DNA of 44,914 nucleotides from Spirochaetota bacterium (GCA_024276015.1 JAJRXZ010000018.1:1-44914), one strand, 5' to 3'. Counted from the first letter of the stretch, positions 34,098 through 43,467 are shown. Numbers and translations: made by a program. Notes: generated from the sequence alone by a model not told the origin.

Positions 34098-35447
34098 ATG
34101 AATGACATTCTGAGAAAAATGGAAAAACTTTCGCTTGAACATGATAAAATCCCCCCTGAATTAATTGCAAAGAAAAATATCAAGCTTGGTCTTCGTAATG
34201 CCGATGGAACAGGCGTTATTGCCGGTATTACTAAGAAGGGAAGGGTTGTGGGCTATAAAAAGTATGAGAAAGACGGAAAGGTGATAGTGGAGCCTTGTGA
34301 AGGAAAACTCTACTATTGCGGTTATGATGTAGAGAAAATTATTGATGACAATAATATGAGAAATACTTTCGGATATGATGAAGTCGTTTATCTGTTATTA
34401 ACAGGCGAACTTCCCAATGAAACCGATCTTAACAGCTTTTCCGATTATATCGCCAAGAGAAGATCTCTTTCTAAATCCGAGAGAGCCATTATTATGGAAG
34501 AAGTACAGAATGAAAATCAGATGTACGGGCTCCATTCGGTTATATCCCATCTTGGGCGCTGCGACCCTAATCCGGAGTCCATTGACAGCAAAGATGTAAG
34601 CCGGCAGTGTATAAATCTGATTGCAAAATTTCCCACAATTGTAGCTTTTAACTATAGTGTAATGAAATACAGAAAAGGCGGTGATCTGAAAATAATCAGG
34701 CCTAAACAGGAACTGAGCACAGCGGAAAATTTTCTGTATATGATCCACGGAAAAATTCCCGATAAGCTTGAAGCTCATATTTTTGATACATCCATGATAC
34801 TCCACGCTGAACATGGCGGCGGTAACAATTCAACTTTTACGGTGAGGACCGTTTCCTCGAGCGGCGCCAGCACCTATATGTCAATTGCCGCAGGCATAGC
34901 ATCTTTGAGCGGACATCTTCACGGAGGCGCAAACGAATCCGTTAAGAAGATGATGAAAGAACTGAAAAAAAACGTAAAAGACTGGGGCAGCGAAAAAGAA
35001 ATTGAGAATTATCTAAAAGCATTGTTGGATAAAAAGGCCGGAGATAGAACGGGAGTTATATACGGGCTGGGTCATGCGGTTTATACTTTATCGGACCCAA
35101 GGGCAAAAATACTTCAGGGCTATGCAAAAGAGTTCTCAAAGCTGAAGGGGACTTCTGCAAGCAATGAGTATCAACTCTATGAAAATGTAGGAAGAATCGC
35201 ATCGAAACTGTTAAGCGAAAGAAAGAATAAACCTATCTGCGTTAATATCGATTTTTATTCGGGATTCGTTTATGAACTTCTCGGTATTTCTTCGGAACTG
35301 TTTACTCCTATCTTTGCTATGTCCAGGGTGGCAGGATGGGCTGCTCACAGGCTTGAACAGATTGTCCAGGGTAAAATAATGAGGCCTGCATATATAGCTG
35401 ATACGGACGAAGAGAGAGTATATGTAACAATTGCAAAGAGAAAATAA
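34098..35447 (+). CDS. Citrate synthase (citrate / 2-methylcitrate synthase family)
   Basis: A 449-residue citrate synthase-fold enzyme, at the long end for the family. The catalytic triad is visible: His in LHAEHGGGNNSTF, His in YGLGHAVYTLSDPRA and Asp in VNIDFYSGF. EGKLYYCGYDVEKII is the bacterial version of the GL(R)Y-GYD region, and the C-terminal HRLEQIVQGKIMRPAY binds substrate carboxylates. It condenses acetyl-CoA (or propionyl-CoA) with oxaloacetate; sequence alone does not separate the two activities. AAGGAG gives a strong ribosome site. It appears alone, without other TCA genes nearby. Confidence 0.93.
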   Translation: MNDILRKMEKLSLEHDKIPPELIAKKNIKLGLRNADGTGVIAGITKKGRVVGYKKYEKDGKVIVEPCEGKLYYCGYDVEKIIDDNNMRNTFGYDEVVYLLLTGELPNETDLNSFSDYIAKRRSLSKSERAIIMEEVQNENQMYGLHSVISHLGRCDPNPESIDSKDVSRQCINLIAKFPTIVAFNYSVMKYRKGGDLKIIRPKQELSTAENFLYMIHGKIPDKLEAHIFDTSMILHAEHGGGNNSTFTVRTVSSSGASTYMSIAAGIASLSGHLHGGANESVKKMMKELKKNVKDWGSEKEIENYLKALLDKKAGDRTGVIYGLGHAVYTLSDPRAKILQGYAKEFSKLKGTSASNEYQLYENVGRIASKLLSERKNKPICVNIDFYSGFVYELLGISSELFTPIFAMSRVAGWAAHRLEQIVQGKIMRPAYIADTDEERVYVTIAKRK

Positions 35448-35452
35448 ATATT

Positions 35453-35584
35453 ATGAAACAAACCGGTGAGGAAAAGAGCATTTTAAATCCCGATGATGAA
35501 GAGATTGTCGGGATTTAAAAAAATGCAAAAAAGATTGCAGCTGCAGGATTGTCCGATAATCCTGAGCGTGACAGTTCCAAACCT
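35453..35584 (+). pseudogene. Decayed 5' remnant of a CoA-binding (COG1832 / YccU-like) protein gene
   Basis: From ATG 35453 the frame reads MKQTGEEKSILNPDDEEIVG, one Ile, TAA, then KNAKKIAAAGLSDNPERDSS. The order LNPxDEEI..ILKNAKxIAxxGLSDNPERxSY is the N-terminus of the CoA-binding Rossmann protein family. The premature TAA at 35516-35518 stands where a residue such as Leu or Met is expected. About 15 residues after NPERDSS the frame runs into the znuA signal region, so the rest of the gene is lost. The remnant is in frame with znuA. Confidence 0.7.
35482..35519. repeat. Perfect 12-13 bp inverted repeat spanning the remnant's stop
   Basis: TTTAAATCCCGA (35482-35493) and TCGGGATTTAAA (35508-35519) form a perfect stem with a 14-base loop; one more pair can be added at each outer end. 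It could act as a terminator for citrate synthase, but As, not Ts, follow on the plus strand. The right arm carries the TAA that breaks the CoA-binding remnant. Confidence 0.65.
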
Positions 35585-35602
35585 ATTTGTTCTGTATTTT
35601 TT

Positions 35603-36538
35603 ATGAGAAAATATTTTAAAATAGATCTGTACTTTATTGTTATAATTGTAACTGCACTACTTATTTCCTGTAAAGAAAAGAGCAGCAACACTGAAAAGAG
35701 GGGCATCAATGTAATTGTAAGCATATTGCCGCAAAAATATTTTGTTAAAAGAATCGGCGGAAACATGACGGATGTGTCGGTGATCATACGTCCCGGACAG
35801 AGCCCTTCAACTTATGAGCCTACACCGCGTGAAATGACACAGATTCCCGAAGCGGAGATCTTTTTTAAAATTGGAATGCCCTTTGAGGCGGCCTGGGAAG
35901 AAAAGATCAGAGCCGCAAATCCGAGTTTAAAAATTGTGGATACAAGAGAAGGTATTAAGCTGCGGAAGTCAGAGTCTTTTAATATGATCAAAGAAGTAAT
36001 CAATATAAAAAACAGCAGAAGCAAAAGGATCAAATCAGAAAGAGAGAGAGACTCTTTTGACCCTCATATCTGGCTGGATCCCATGCTTGTTAAGAAACAG
36101 GCTGAGACAATATTTATTGCTCTTGCCGGGTTTGATCAGGAAAATGGGGCATACTATAAAAAAAGATATTTGGATTTTATAAATGATCTTGACAAGCTGG
36201 ACATAAAAATAACCGAATTATTAAAGAATATCAGGAAGCGTGAGATTCTGGTTTTCCATCCCTCATGGGGCTATTATACAGACCGCTATAATCTGAAACA
36301 GATTCCTGTTGAAATTGAAGGGAAAGAACCTGGACAGAGCGAGCTGAGTAAAATTATCGATTATGTAAAGAAAAGGAATATAAGGGCAATATTTATCCAG
36401 AAACAGTTCAGTACCGTTGCCGCAAGAGCGATTGCCGATTCCATAAAGGGCAGGATCATTGCAATTGATCCCCTTGCCGAAAATTATATTGAAAATATGA
36501 TATCCGTAACAAAAAAAATTGCTGAGGTGAACCGGTAA
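35603..36538 (+). CDS. znuA: Metal ABC transporter substrate-binding lipoprotein (ZnuA-like)
   Basis: A 311-residue TroA/ZnuA-family binding protein. Its lipoprotein signal ends in LLISC (about Cys18). Metal-site landmarks are HIWLDP (second ligand), FHPSWGYYTDRY (third ligand) and the final Asp in IIAIDPLAENY. The first His, usually in the segment before YEPTP, is replaced: GQSPSTYEPTP. No long His/Asp-rich loop is present. Zinc or manganese is likely; the metal cannot be told. Start ATG 35603 has no visible ribosome site; the frame is open upstream into the CoA-binding remnant, after its TAA. It is followed 2 bases later by the ATPase gene. Confidence 0.88.
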   Translation: MRKYFKIDLYFIVIIVTALLISCKEKSSNTEKRGINVIVSILPQKYFVKRIGGNMTDVSVIIRPGQSPSTYEPTPREMTQIPEAEIFFKIGMPFEAAWEEKIRAANPSLKIVDTREGIKLRKSESFNMIKEVINIKNSRSKRIKSERERDSFDPHIWLDPMLVKKQAETIFIALAGFDQENGAYYKKRYLDFINDLDKLDIKITELLKNIRKREILVFHPSWGYYTDRYNLKQIPVEIEGKEPGQSELSKIIDYVKKRNIRAIFIQKQFSTVAARAIADSIKGRIIAIDPLAENYIENMISVTKKIAEVNR

Positions 36539-36540
36539 TA

Positions 36541-37272
36541 ATGGTTAAGGCTGTTGACATTAAGGATATGGCATTCTCATATGAAAAGAACCCTGTTTTG
36601 GAAAATGTAAATCTATCGCTGGACGAAAACGATTTTCTTGCAGTGATCGGGCCCAACGGCGGAGGCAAAACAACTCTGGTAAAATTGATTCTGGGTTTTT
36701 TAAAGCCTCTAAGAGGCTCTGTGAAAATTTTTGGAAAACTTCCTGAAGATGCGGGGCCCATTGCAGGTTATGTACCTCAGTTTGTTCAAATTGACAACAA
36801 TTTCCCAATAACGGTTATCGATGTTGTTCTTGGGGGGCTGCTTAGGCCTTTGTCCCTTTTCCCATGGAATAAGCGCCAATCCGTTGAAAAGGCCAGGTCA
36901 GCGCTGAAAAGCGTAGGTATAGAAGAACTGGCTAAAAAACCCTTTGGAAATCTTTCCGGCGGTCAGAAGCAAAGAGTTCTCATTGCCCGCGCTGTTGTAT
37001 CCGAACCAAAAATTCTGGTACTTGACGAACCTACAACAAGTGTTGACAGTTTTATTGAGAAGGATATATATGAATTGCTGAGAAGATTGAATCGATCCCT
37101 TACCATTATTCTTGTTACCCACGATCTCGGCTTTATCTCGAAATATATAAACAGAGTGGCCTGTGTCAATAGACATGTAAATGTACATGAACCTTCGGAT
37201 ATTGACAATAATATCATTGAAGAAACATATAACAGCCCAATGAATCTACTTTTACATCACTGCAGGCTATAG
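36541..37272 (+). CDS. znuC: Metal ABC transporter ATP-binding protein (ZnuC-like)
   Basis: A 243-residue ABC ATPase with Walker A GPNGGGKTTL, a Q-loop at YVPQFVQ, signature LSGGQKQR, Walker B ILVLDEPTT and switch His in VTHDLGF. The VPQFVQIDNNFPITVIDVV segment is typical of the metal-transport (MntB/ZnuC) branch. It powers uptake with the znuA and znuB products. GAGGTG inside the end of znuA serves as ribosome site. Confidence 0.94.
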   Translation: MVKAVDIKDMAFSYEKNPVLENVNLSLDENDFLAVIGPNGGGKTTLVKLILGFLKPLRGSVKIFGKLPEDAGPIAGYVPQFVQIDNNFPITVIDVVLGGLLRPLSLFPWNKRQSVEKARSALKSVGIEELAKKPFGNLSGGQKQRVLIARAVVSEPKILVLDEPTTSVDSFIEKDIYELLRRLNRSLTIILVTHDLGFISKYINRVACVNRHVNVHEPSDIDNNIIEETYNSPMNLLLHHCRL

Positions 37273-37274
37273 AA

Positions 37275-38087
37275 ATGGATTTCATTGAGGCTCTTCTCCG
37301 GCATAACTTTTTACAGAATGCTCTTTTCGCAGGGGTGCTTGCCAGTATAGCATGCGGAATTACCGGCACTTTTGTTGTTATCAAGCGCATAACATTTATC
37401 AGCGGAGGTATTGCTCATACGGCTCTTGGCGGAATAGGTATTGCATACTATTTCGGCGTGGATCCCATAATAGGCGCTTCGCTATCCGCTCTTTTTGCTG
37501 CAATAATTCTCGGCATAGTTACCATAAAGATGAACGAGCAATCCGATACCGTGATCGGAGCTTTATGGGCAATAGGCATGGCAGTGGGGGTGATCTTTAT
37601 TTCAATTACTCCCGGATATAATGTTAATTTAATGAGTTATCTCTTCGGAAATATCCTCATGGTGTCAGGCAATGATTTATATATTCTTTTTATTCTTGAT
37701 ATTGCTATTATTATAGTTGTGATGTTTTTTTTCAGACAGTTTATCTCCATTTCATTTGATGAAGATTATTCGAAATTACGGGGTCTCTGGGTCAATACGG
37801 TTTATATTTTACTGCTATGTTTGATTGCTTTGACAATTGTGATTTTAATACGGATTGTAGGATTGATACTTGTAATTGCTCTTTTGACCCTGCCGGCAGC
37901 TATTTCAAGAATTTATTTAAACAGAATTGTTATGATTATAATTTTTTCAATTATTATGGGATTGCTTTTTACAGTATCGGGATTAGTTTTATCTTATAAC
38001 AGCAATCTGCCTGCCGGCGCAACTATTATAGTTATTGCCGGTTTCTTTTATTTATTTGCATTGACCTTTAAAAAGGTATTTAATTAA
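37275..38087 (+). CDS. znuB: Metal ABC transporter permease (ZnuB-like, ABC-3 family)
   Basis: A 270-residue integral membrane protein of about eight helices. It starts with FLQNALFAGVLASIACGITG then TFVVIKRITFISGGIAHTAL, the conserved ABC-3 permease opening, and later IRIVGLILVIALLTLPAAIS, which includes the coupling region. It forms the membrane channel with the adjacent ATPase. Gap to znuC is 2 bases. Confidence 0.94.
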   Translation: MDFIEALLRHNFLQNALFAGVLASIACGITGTFVVIKRITFISGGIAHTALGGIGIAYYFGVDPIIGASLSALFAAIILGIVTIKMNEQSDTVIGALWAIGMAVGVIFISITPGYNVNLMSYLFGNILMVSGNDLYILFILDIAIIIVVMFFFRQFISISFDEDYSKLRGLWVNTVYILLLCLIALTIVILIRIVGLILVIALLTLPAAISRIYLNRIVMIIIFSIIMGLLFTVSGLVLSYNSNLPAGATIIVIAGFFYLFALTFKKVFN

Positions 38088-38102
38088 CAGAAATAGGCAC
38101 TA

Positions 38103-38582
38103 TTAAAGTTTAAGCAATTTTTCCTTAAGATCCCACAGAGCAAGGGCATGCTTTCTTTCTTCGTCGATTATTGCATCAATAATTTTTGTAATTTCATCGT
38201 TAGTCTTATATATCTTTTTTATTTCTCCGTAGAAAAGTATTGCCTCTTTCTCATCTGAAAAACCCTTCTGCAATGCTTCAACCGGGGTGGTAATTTTGGA
38301 TATTTCTTCATCAAAGTCAGTATTTCCGGGGTATACCTTGCCGCCTCCGATCGCTTTCAGATAAAGATAATATTCTTCATTAAAATCTCCTTCAACTGAG
38401 TCTATGTCGGATAAAAGATTCTCAAATTTTTTCTTATGGTCAAGTTCCTGTTTGGCTAAAAATGAAAAGAGATCTTTGATCTTCTGATCTTCAAATTTTT
38501 CGCTTATTTTTGTATAAAAAGTGTAACCTGCATTTTCCATGCCGATTGCAATGTCGATTATTTCTTTTATTGTGTAACTCAT
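38103..38582 (-). CDS. Rubrerythrin-like ferritin-fold diiron protein
   Basis: A 159-residue protein with a four-helix ferritin-like fold. Diiron ligand motifs are present: Glu in IGMENAGYTFY, ExxH in KQELDHKKKF, Glu in EKEAILFYGEI and EExxH-like DEERKHALAL. There is no C-terminal rubredoxin domain, so it is a rubrerythrin-like erythrin. Such proteins remove peroxide in anaerobes or store iron. It is divergent from the HTH regulator gene, 167 bases apart, and convergent with znuB. Confidence 0.88.
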   Translation of the reverse strand: MSYTIKEIIDIAIGMENAGYTFYTKISEKFEDQKIKDLFSFLAKQELDHKKKFENLLSDIDSVEGDFNEEYYLYLKAIGGGKVYPGNTDFDEEISKITTPVEALQKGFSDEKEAILFYGEIKKIYKTNDEITKIIDAIIDEERKHALALWDLKEKLLKL

Positions 38583-38749
38583 GTTTTACCAGCCTCTGAT
38601 ATAATTTATTAAAATCTTATGTTATTCAATATATTATATTTATATTGTCAAGAAATTAAGAATAAAATTTTACGGTGATTACTCCGGTATGGTTGATAAT
38701 TTCTTGCAATTTATATGGGATCTGCTAATTGTATCTGAGGAGAAACAGA

Positions 38750-39661
38750 ATGTCGACAATGATGAATACAAAAGAGATCGCCCATTATCTTGGGATACAT
38801 GAAAAACAGGTTTATGCCTTAATTAAGGCAAAGAAAATCCCCTGTACCAGAGTAACCGGCAAATGGCTCTTTCCGAAAGATCTGATTGACCGGTGGATCA
38901 TTGGAGATGCTGAAAAAAATATCAGGCCTTTCCTCTCGTCGGGAGGAAAAAAGAAAATTGCCCTCATTGCTGCGGGAAGCAATGACCCTGTGCTGGATAT
39001 ACTTCTCAGCAGTATTAAATTGAAAAAGCAGAACTACTATTTTTTTTCAAGCAATACCGGCAGTATGGAGGGTTTGAGATTGCTGAAGGATAATGTTACC
39101 GATATTGCATGGTGTCATCTTTTTGACCCAAAGAGCGGATCCTACAATATCCCCTTTATTACTTCCGATTTTTCGTCATCTGATATAACAGTTATACATC
39201 TTTTTTATCGGGAACTTGGCTTTGTAACGCTGCCTGGACTTGAAAAGGATGTGGAGAGTTTTAAGGATCTTACCGGTAAGGATATTCTCTTTATAAACAG
39301 GCAGAAAGGTTCGGGCACCAGAGTCCTGCTCGAATATTTTCTTGCAAAGGAAAAGATCGATCACTCTGAAATAAAAGGTTTCAATGATGAAGTATTTACG
39401 CATTTTGAAGTGGGAATGGCTGTAAAATCAGGCAAAGCAAATGTCGGCATTGCCGCAGCTGCAGTCGCCAACCTTTTTAACCTTAAATTTATTCCTATTG
39501 TTAAAGAGAGTTTTGATATGGTGTTATTTCAAAGTACTTTTTTTAAAAAGGGGATCATTAATCTTATTGATACGCTTACTTCCGATGAATTTAAAAAGAG
39601 CGTAAAAGCGCTTGGCAATTATGATTTCAGAGAATCCGGTAAGATCATTTATCCCGGATAG
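38750..39661 (+). CDS. HTH (excisionase-like) plus periplasmic-binding-like domain regulator
   Basis: A 303-residue protein. Residues about 5-55 form a MerR/excisionase-type winged helix (MNTKEIAHYLGIHEKQVYAL, then KWLFPKDLIDRWI). Residues about 75-300 match the PBP-like domain PF12727 (KIALIAAGSNDPVLDILLSS, NRQKGSGTRVLLEYFL, KANVGIAAAAVA). Proteins of this type bind a small ligand such as molybdate or tungstate, or another oxyanion, and regulate transport or cofactor genes; the ligand here is unknown. Start ATG 38750 is chosen because GAGGAG lies 7 bases upstream; the longer frame from 38729 overlaps that site. Confidence 0.85.
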   Translation: MSTMMNTKEIAHYLGIHEKQVYALIKAKKIPCTRVTGKWLFPKDLIDRWIIGDAEKNIRPFLSSGGKKKIALIAAGSNDPVLDILLSSIKLKKQNYYFFSSNTGSMEGLRLLKDNVTDIAWCHLFDPKSGSYNIPFITSDFSSSDITVIHLFYRELGFVTLPGLEKDVESFKDLTGKDILFINRQKGSGTRVLLEYFLAKEKIDHSEIKGFNDEVFTHFEVGMAVKSGKANVGIAAAAVANLFNLKFIPIVKESFDMVLFQSTFFKKGIINLIDTLTSDEFKKSVKALGNYDFRESGKIIYPG

Positions 39662-39676
39662 TAAAAAAATATAGAT

Positions 39677-41146
39677 CTATAGCACTTTGAGCGTTTCAAT
39701 AAGAAGCCTTACACCGAAACCGGTTGCATTCTTGGGCCTGTAACCCCGCTGCTTTGAATACCAGGCTGTTCCTGCAATATCGATATGAGCCCATTTTTTA
39801 TCATTAATAAAATTCTTTAAAAATACGGCGCCGATAATTGTTCCTGCATTGCGGTCTGCTGATATATTGCAAAGGTCGGCTATCTCAGATTTAAGCGGTT
39901 CGTCGTAATCGCTGTAAAGGGGCAGTCTCCATACTTTTTCGCCTGTTGCTTCTGCAGATTCTTCAATAATTTTTGCGAGATGGTCGTTATTTGAAAGCAT
40001 TCCCGCTACGGTTTCTCCGAAAGTAACGAGGCATGCGCCTGTGAGCGTAGCAAGGTCAATAATATAATCGGGGTTAAGCTTCTTTTCCGTAAAAGCCAGA
40101 GCGTCGGCAAGAATAAGGCGCCCCTCCGCATCGGTATTGCCTATTTCAACCGATTTGCCGTTATATGCTTTAAATATATCTCCGGGCCTGTATGCTTCAT
40201 TGCTCAGCATATTTTCGGTTAGAGGCATAACGGCCACTATGTTCTTTTTCAGTTTAAGTTCGGCAGCAGATTTTAATGCATATAAAACTGCTGCTGCGCC
40301 GGACATATCCATCCTCATTGTTTCAATATGACCCGAGGGTTTGAGGTTTATTCCGCCCGAATCGAAGGTAATGCCTTTGCCTACAATTGCAATTGACTTT
40401 TTCTCTTTTGGATTGCCGGTATATTCGAGAACAACCAGTTGAGGCGGAATTTTACTCCCTTTATTAACGGCAAGCAGCAGCCCCATCCTCATCTTTTCTA
40501 TCTCTTTTTTCCCATATACTCTGCAGCTTATCCCGTTTATTGATGACAACTTCTTTGCTTCCTTTGCTATTCGGAGAGGCGTTATTTTGTCTGAGGTCTC
40601 ATTAACAAGATCTCTGCACAGAATTGTATTGCCGGAAATTATTTTCACTTCATTTAAAATAGCCGAGGAGAGTTTTTCATCGGTGTAGAAAAGCGCTTTT
40701 TTAATCGGATGCTTCTCATCTTCGCTGTTTTTTGATTTATATTTACTGAATGAATAGTTTGAAAGGTATATCCCTTCGGCAATTAGTCTTAATAATCGGC
40801 TTTCAGTGAAATTTTTGATCTCAGGAATCAAAATATTAATAGTGTCCATATTCCTGCTGCGGCACAAAGCTGTAATTGCAGCAGCGGAGTTTCTTACTGA
40901 CTCGCTGTCAGCCTTTTCTGCGGAGCCCAGCCCGCAGATTATGATATTCGGATTTTCTGAAAAGGGTATGAACATTGTTTCGGACTTTTTGGCCTTAAAA
41001 AATTTGAAGTCGATTTTTTCAAAAATGTAGGAAAGTTTATTTTTCATTAAACCGGAGCGGTCTTTTAAACCTTCTTCTGTAATGAACAGAACAATCGTGT
41101 CATTTTTATTGAAGTCGTATTTGATCTTTTTTGCATATAAATTCAT
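39677..41146 (-). CDS. pepA: Leucyl aminopeptidase (M17)
   Basis: A 489-residue protein with a variable N-terminal domain (about 1-165) and a C-terminal M17 catalytic domain. It shows VGKGITFDSGGINLKPSG, MRMDMSGAAAVLYAL, the hallmark NTDAEGRLILADAL that holds the metal ligands, and DLATLTGACLVTFG. All dizinc ligands and the catalytic Lys/Arg appear present. It removes N-terminal residues from peptides in the cytoplasm. The gene stands alone, convergent with the HTH-regulator gene. Confidence 0.95.
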   Translation of the reverse strand: MNLYAKKIKYDFNKNDTIVLFITEEGLKDRSGLMKNKLSYIFEKIDFKFFKAKKSETMFIPFSENPNIIICGLGSAEKADSESVRNSAAAITALCRSRNMDTINILIPEIKNFTESRLLRLIAEGIYLSNYSFSKYKSKNSEDEKHPIKKALFYTDEKLSSAILNEVKIISGNTILCRDLVNETSDKITPLRIAKEAKKLSSINGISCRVYGKKEIEKMRMGLLLAVNKGSKIPPQLVVLEYTGNPKEKKSIAIVGKGITFDSGGINLKPSGHIETMRMDMSGAAAVLYALKSAAELKLKKNIVAVMPLTENMLSNEAYRPGDIFKAYNGKSVEIGNTDAEGRLILADALAFTEKKLNPDYIIDLATLTGACLVTFGETVAGMLSNNDHLAKIIEESAEATGEKVWRLPLYSDYDEPLKSEIADLCNISADRNAGTIIGAVFLKNFINDKKWAHIDIAGTAWYSKQRGYRPKNATGFGVRLLIETLKVL

Positions 41147-41195
41147 TATTATGTTACCCCTAATAATTTTTGTTAATTATATTCGTAATATTGTG

Positions 41196-41957
41196 TTATT
41201 TTATGAAAATCCCATTTTTTAAAAAATGAATAATATTCTCAATAACAATTTTCTGATACAGAAGCGCAGAATGCTGCCCTTCGATGAGGATATAATCCTT
41301 CATACCTTCCAGTGGTGTTTCTGAGACTGCCACAGTCATGTCGTCGTCTCCGGGGATAAACGGGTTGAATCCCCTGTTATTATTCAGCCCGCCGGCAATT
41401 ATTCCGAATTCACAGCGGGGTATTCCCAGCGTTTTTTCAATACCTCCCGCTAGTTCCGCGCCGGCAGCTCCCATTATCCATCTCATAAGAGAAAAATTCT
41501 TATAAAGCAGTTTGCCCCAGGCTGATCCTCTGTTTGGCGGCGCTATCATAACTATCCTTTTTAAATTTTTCGGTTTATACAGGTCTATGTAGTATCTGGC
41601 TATAAGAGCTCCCATACTGTGGGTTACAAAATTCAGTGAATTGATATTATCCGGTAAATTTTTGATTTCCCTGTGAAGTTTTTCAGCTGTTATTTCGAAG
41701 GAATCTTTTCTGCTTTTATAGCCGAAATTAATAACACAGAATCCTTTGCTGCTTAAAATTTTTGATATATCATTCATAGAATTGCTTGTTCTCAGTATCC
41801 CGTGAATTAGTATCACGCATGAATTATTTGTATTCTTGTAATATCTTTGAGTAACCGAGGAGTCTGATCTTTTTATGAAGACGATCAAAAATAGGATCGC
41901 AGTTATTATAAAAAGAATAGTATATGCTGCTGTCTTGAAATATCTGTTTCGGGTCAT
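41196..41957 (-). CDS. Membrane-anchored alpha/beta hydrolase (lipase/esterase-like)
   Basis: A 253-residue protein with one N-terminal membrane anchor (about 8-28). The hydrolase fold follows: VILIHGILRTSNSM gives the oxyanion HG, FVTHSMGALIARYYI gives the nucleophile Ser in GHSMG-like THSMG, and the late GQHSALLY supplies the catalytic His. The fold places the active site probably outside the cytoplasm. It is 4 bases downstream of the glycerolipid acyltransferase gene, so a lipase, phospholipase or esterase role in membrane lipid turnover is a reasonable inference. Confidence 0.8.
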   Translation of the reverse strand: MTRNRYFKTAAYTILFIITAILFLIVFIKRSDSSVTQRYYKNTNNSCVILIHGILRTSNSMNDISKILSSKGFCVINFGYKSRKDSFEITAEKLHREIKNLPDNINSLNFVTHSMGALIARYYIDLYKPKNLKRIVMIAPPNRGSAWGKLLYKNFSLMRWIMGAAGAELAGGIEKTLGIPRCEFGIIAGGLNNNRGFNPFIPGDDDMTVAVSETPLEGMKDYILIEGQHSALLYQKIVIENIIHFLKNGIFIK

Positions 41958-41961
41958 CTGT

Positions 41962-43467
41962 TCAAAACAGGCTTTTCAGTGAATTGGAATAATATTGAAG
42001 GTAGGGTATTTTTTTGTCAATGAGCATTATTGTATCGCCGGTTACTTTAACGATTTTTCTTTGTGACAGGATATCCAGACCTGCCTTTACGGTATTTTTT
42101 GCTTCTCCCACACCGAGTAATTCTTCTTCAAAGTTAACAAGTTCTTTTTTTCTATCTTCCCGTTCTCTGTTCAACTGATCCATGCTTTTCTGACTTCTTT
42201 CGAATGCTTTGCCAAGTACAATCCTTCTGTTTTTCGATTTTAATTTTTTCCTCAAAGCAACAACCTTATTGACAAGTTCTTTTCTGTCAATAGTCTCGGA
42301 TTTGATCTGCAAGATCGCGTGTGACGTGAGGCATACCGGGGTTGCCGGGATTATGAGGCCTATCCGTTCAATCAGCATTTCTGCGAATTTCTTAATAATG
42401 GGGAGCCTTTTCTCCCGATCATATTTGAGTATTCCTTTTTTTTGCTTTTTTAAAAAATCTTCAACGGATACGGGATCACCAAAACTGACGCTGGCATATC
42501 CGTGCAGTTTAAGTTTGCCTGTAATTATTTTAAAAAAGTTGACCAACAGCACGTAAGGGGCTTTCAGCAATATTCTTATCAGAGATGACATATTTTCTCT
42601 GAAGCCCGTTTTCTCTTTCTTGTTTTTCCATTCTCTGATGAGGTTTCTGTCTTCCAGAACCCAGTCGTAATTAATTCCCACCGGAATAAAAACAATGTCT
42701 TTTTTGAATTTCGGGTTATTTTTAATTCTTATTATATAGTCAAGGATACCTGTTTTCGGTTCGCGAAGAATTCCGTTTCTTGTAAGTCCGCCTTCAATAA
42801 AGATACCCTGAGTAACCCCCTGCAGGCTGATCAACTGAACGTATTTTTCAAGAACCAGATGGTATATCTTTTTTCTGAATTTGCGTCTTATAAAGTAGGC
42901 TCCGAATGATTTGAATATATATTCAAGAGGCCAGACTCTGGCCCATTCGCCTACAGCATAACTCAAGGAGATATTCCTGGCAAGCATATATGCAACAATA
43001 ATATAGTCAATGTTGCTTCGATGATTCATAACAAATACGGTAACATTATCTTTCGGGATTTTTTTTAATTTTTCTGCATTCTCTTTATCAATTACAACTT
43101 CATATATCATGTTGAGTATAAAGTGAGCAATTCTGTATCCGAATTTATAATATGACAAAATGTTAAAAAAAGGCACAATTTCTTCAATATACTCTTCAAC
43201 TTCATTTTTTACGTCGGATATCTTTAACCGGTTTTCTTCAGCATGATCAATGATGGCTTGGTTAATATCGCTGTCGTTAAGGAGGTCCTGCTTAACAACA
43301 AGCTTATTCATAAATTTGTATTTATCAAGTTTTATATTATATTTCTCAATAAAGTAGTCTATAGATCTGTGCTGTTTTTTAATGAATGTGGTTTTTATAA
43401 AATATCTCAGGATCTCATAGAGAGCGATGATGCCAAGTGTAGATATAATGTATTTGATAATTGTCAT
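41962..43467 (-). CDS. Glycerol-3-phosphate (PlsB-type) acyltransferase
   Basis: A 501-residue protein. One N-terminal membrane segment is followed by the acyltransferase domain with block I MNHRSNIDYII (catalytic HX4D), block II GAYFIRRKF, block III FIEGGLTRNGILREPKTG and block IV VFIPVGINYD. The EGG-TRNG-PKTG form matches PlsB/GPAT rather than PlsC (FPEGTRS), but at 501 residues it is shorter than the E. coli enzyme (about 800). It acylates glycerol-3-phosphate or a related acceptor at the inner membrane. The C-terminal 180 residues are helical and unlike other PlsB. First gene of the pair with the hydrolase. Confidence 0.86.
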   Translation of the reverse strand: MTIIKYIISTLGIIALYEILRYFIKTTFIKKQHRSIDYFIEKYNIKLDKYKFMNKLVVKQDLLNDSDINQAIIDHAEENRLKISDVKNEVEEYIEEIVPFFNILSYYKFGYRIAHFILNMIYEVVIDKENAEKLKKIPKDNVTVFVMNHRSNIDYIIVAYMLARNISLSYAVGEWARVWPLEYIFKSFGAYFIRRKFRKKIYHLVLEKYVQLISLQGVTQGIFIEGGLTRNGILREPKTGILDYIIRIKNNPKFKKDIVFIPVGINYDWVLEDRNLIREWKNKKEKTGFRENMSSLIRILLKAPYVLLVNFFKIITGKLKLHGYASVSFGDPVSVEDFLKKQKKGILKYDREKRLPIIKKFAEMLIERIGLIIPATPVCLTSHAILQIKSETIDRKELVNKVVALRKKLKSKNRRIVLGKAFERSQKSMDQLNREREDRKKELVNFEEELLGVGEAKNTVKAGLDILSQRKIVKVTGDTIMLIDKKIPYLQYYSNSLKSLF

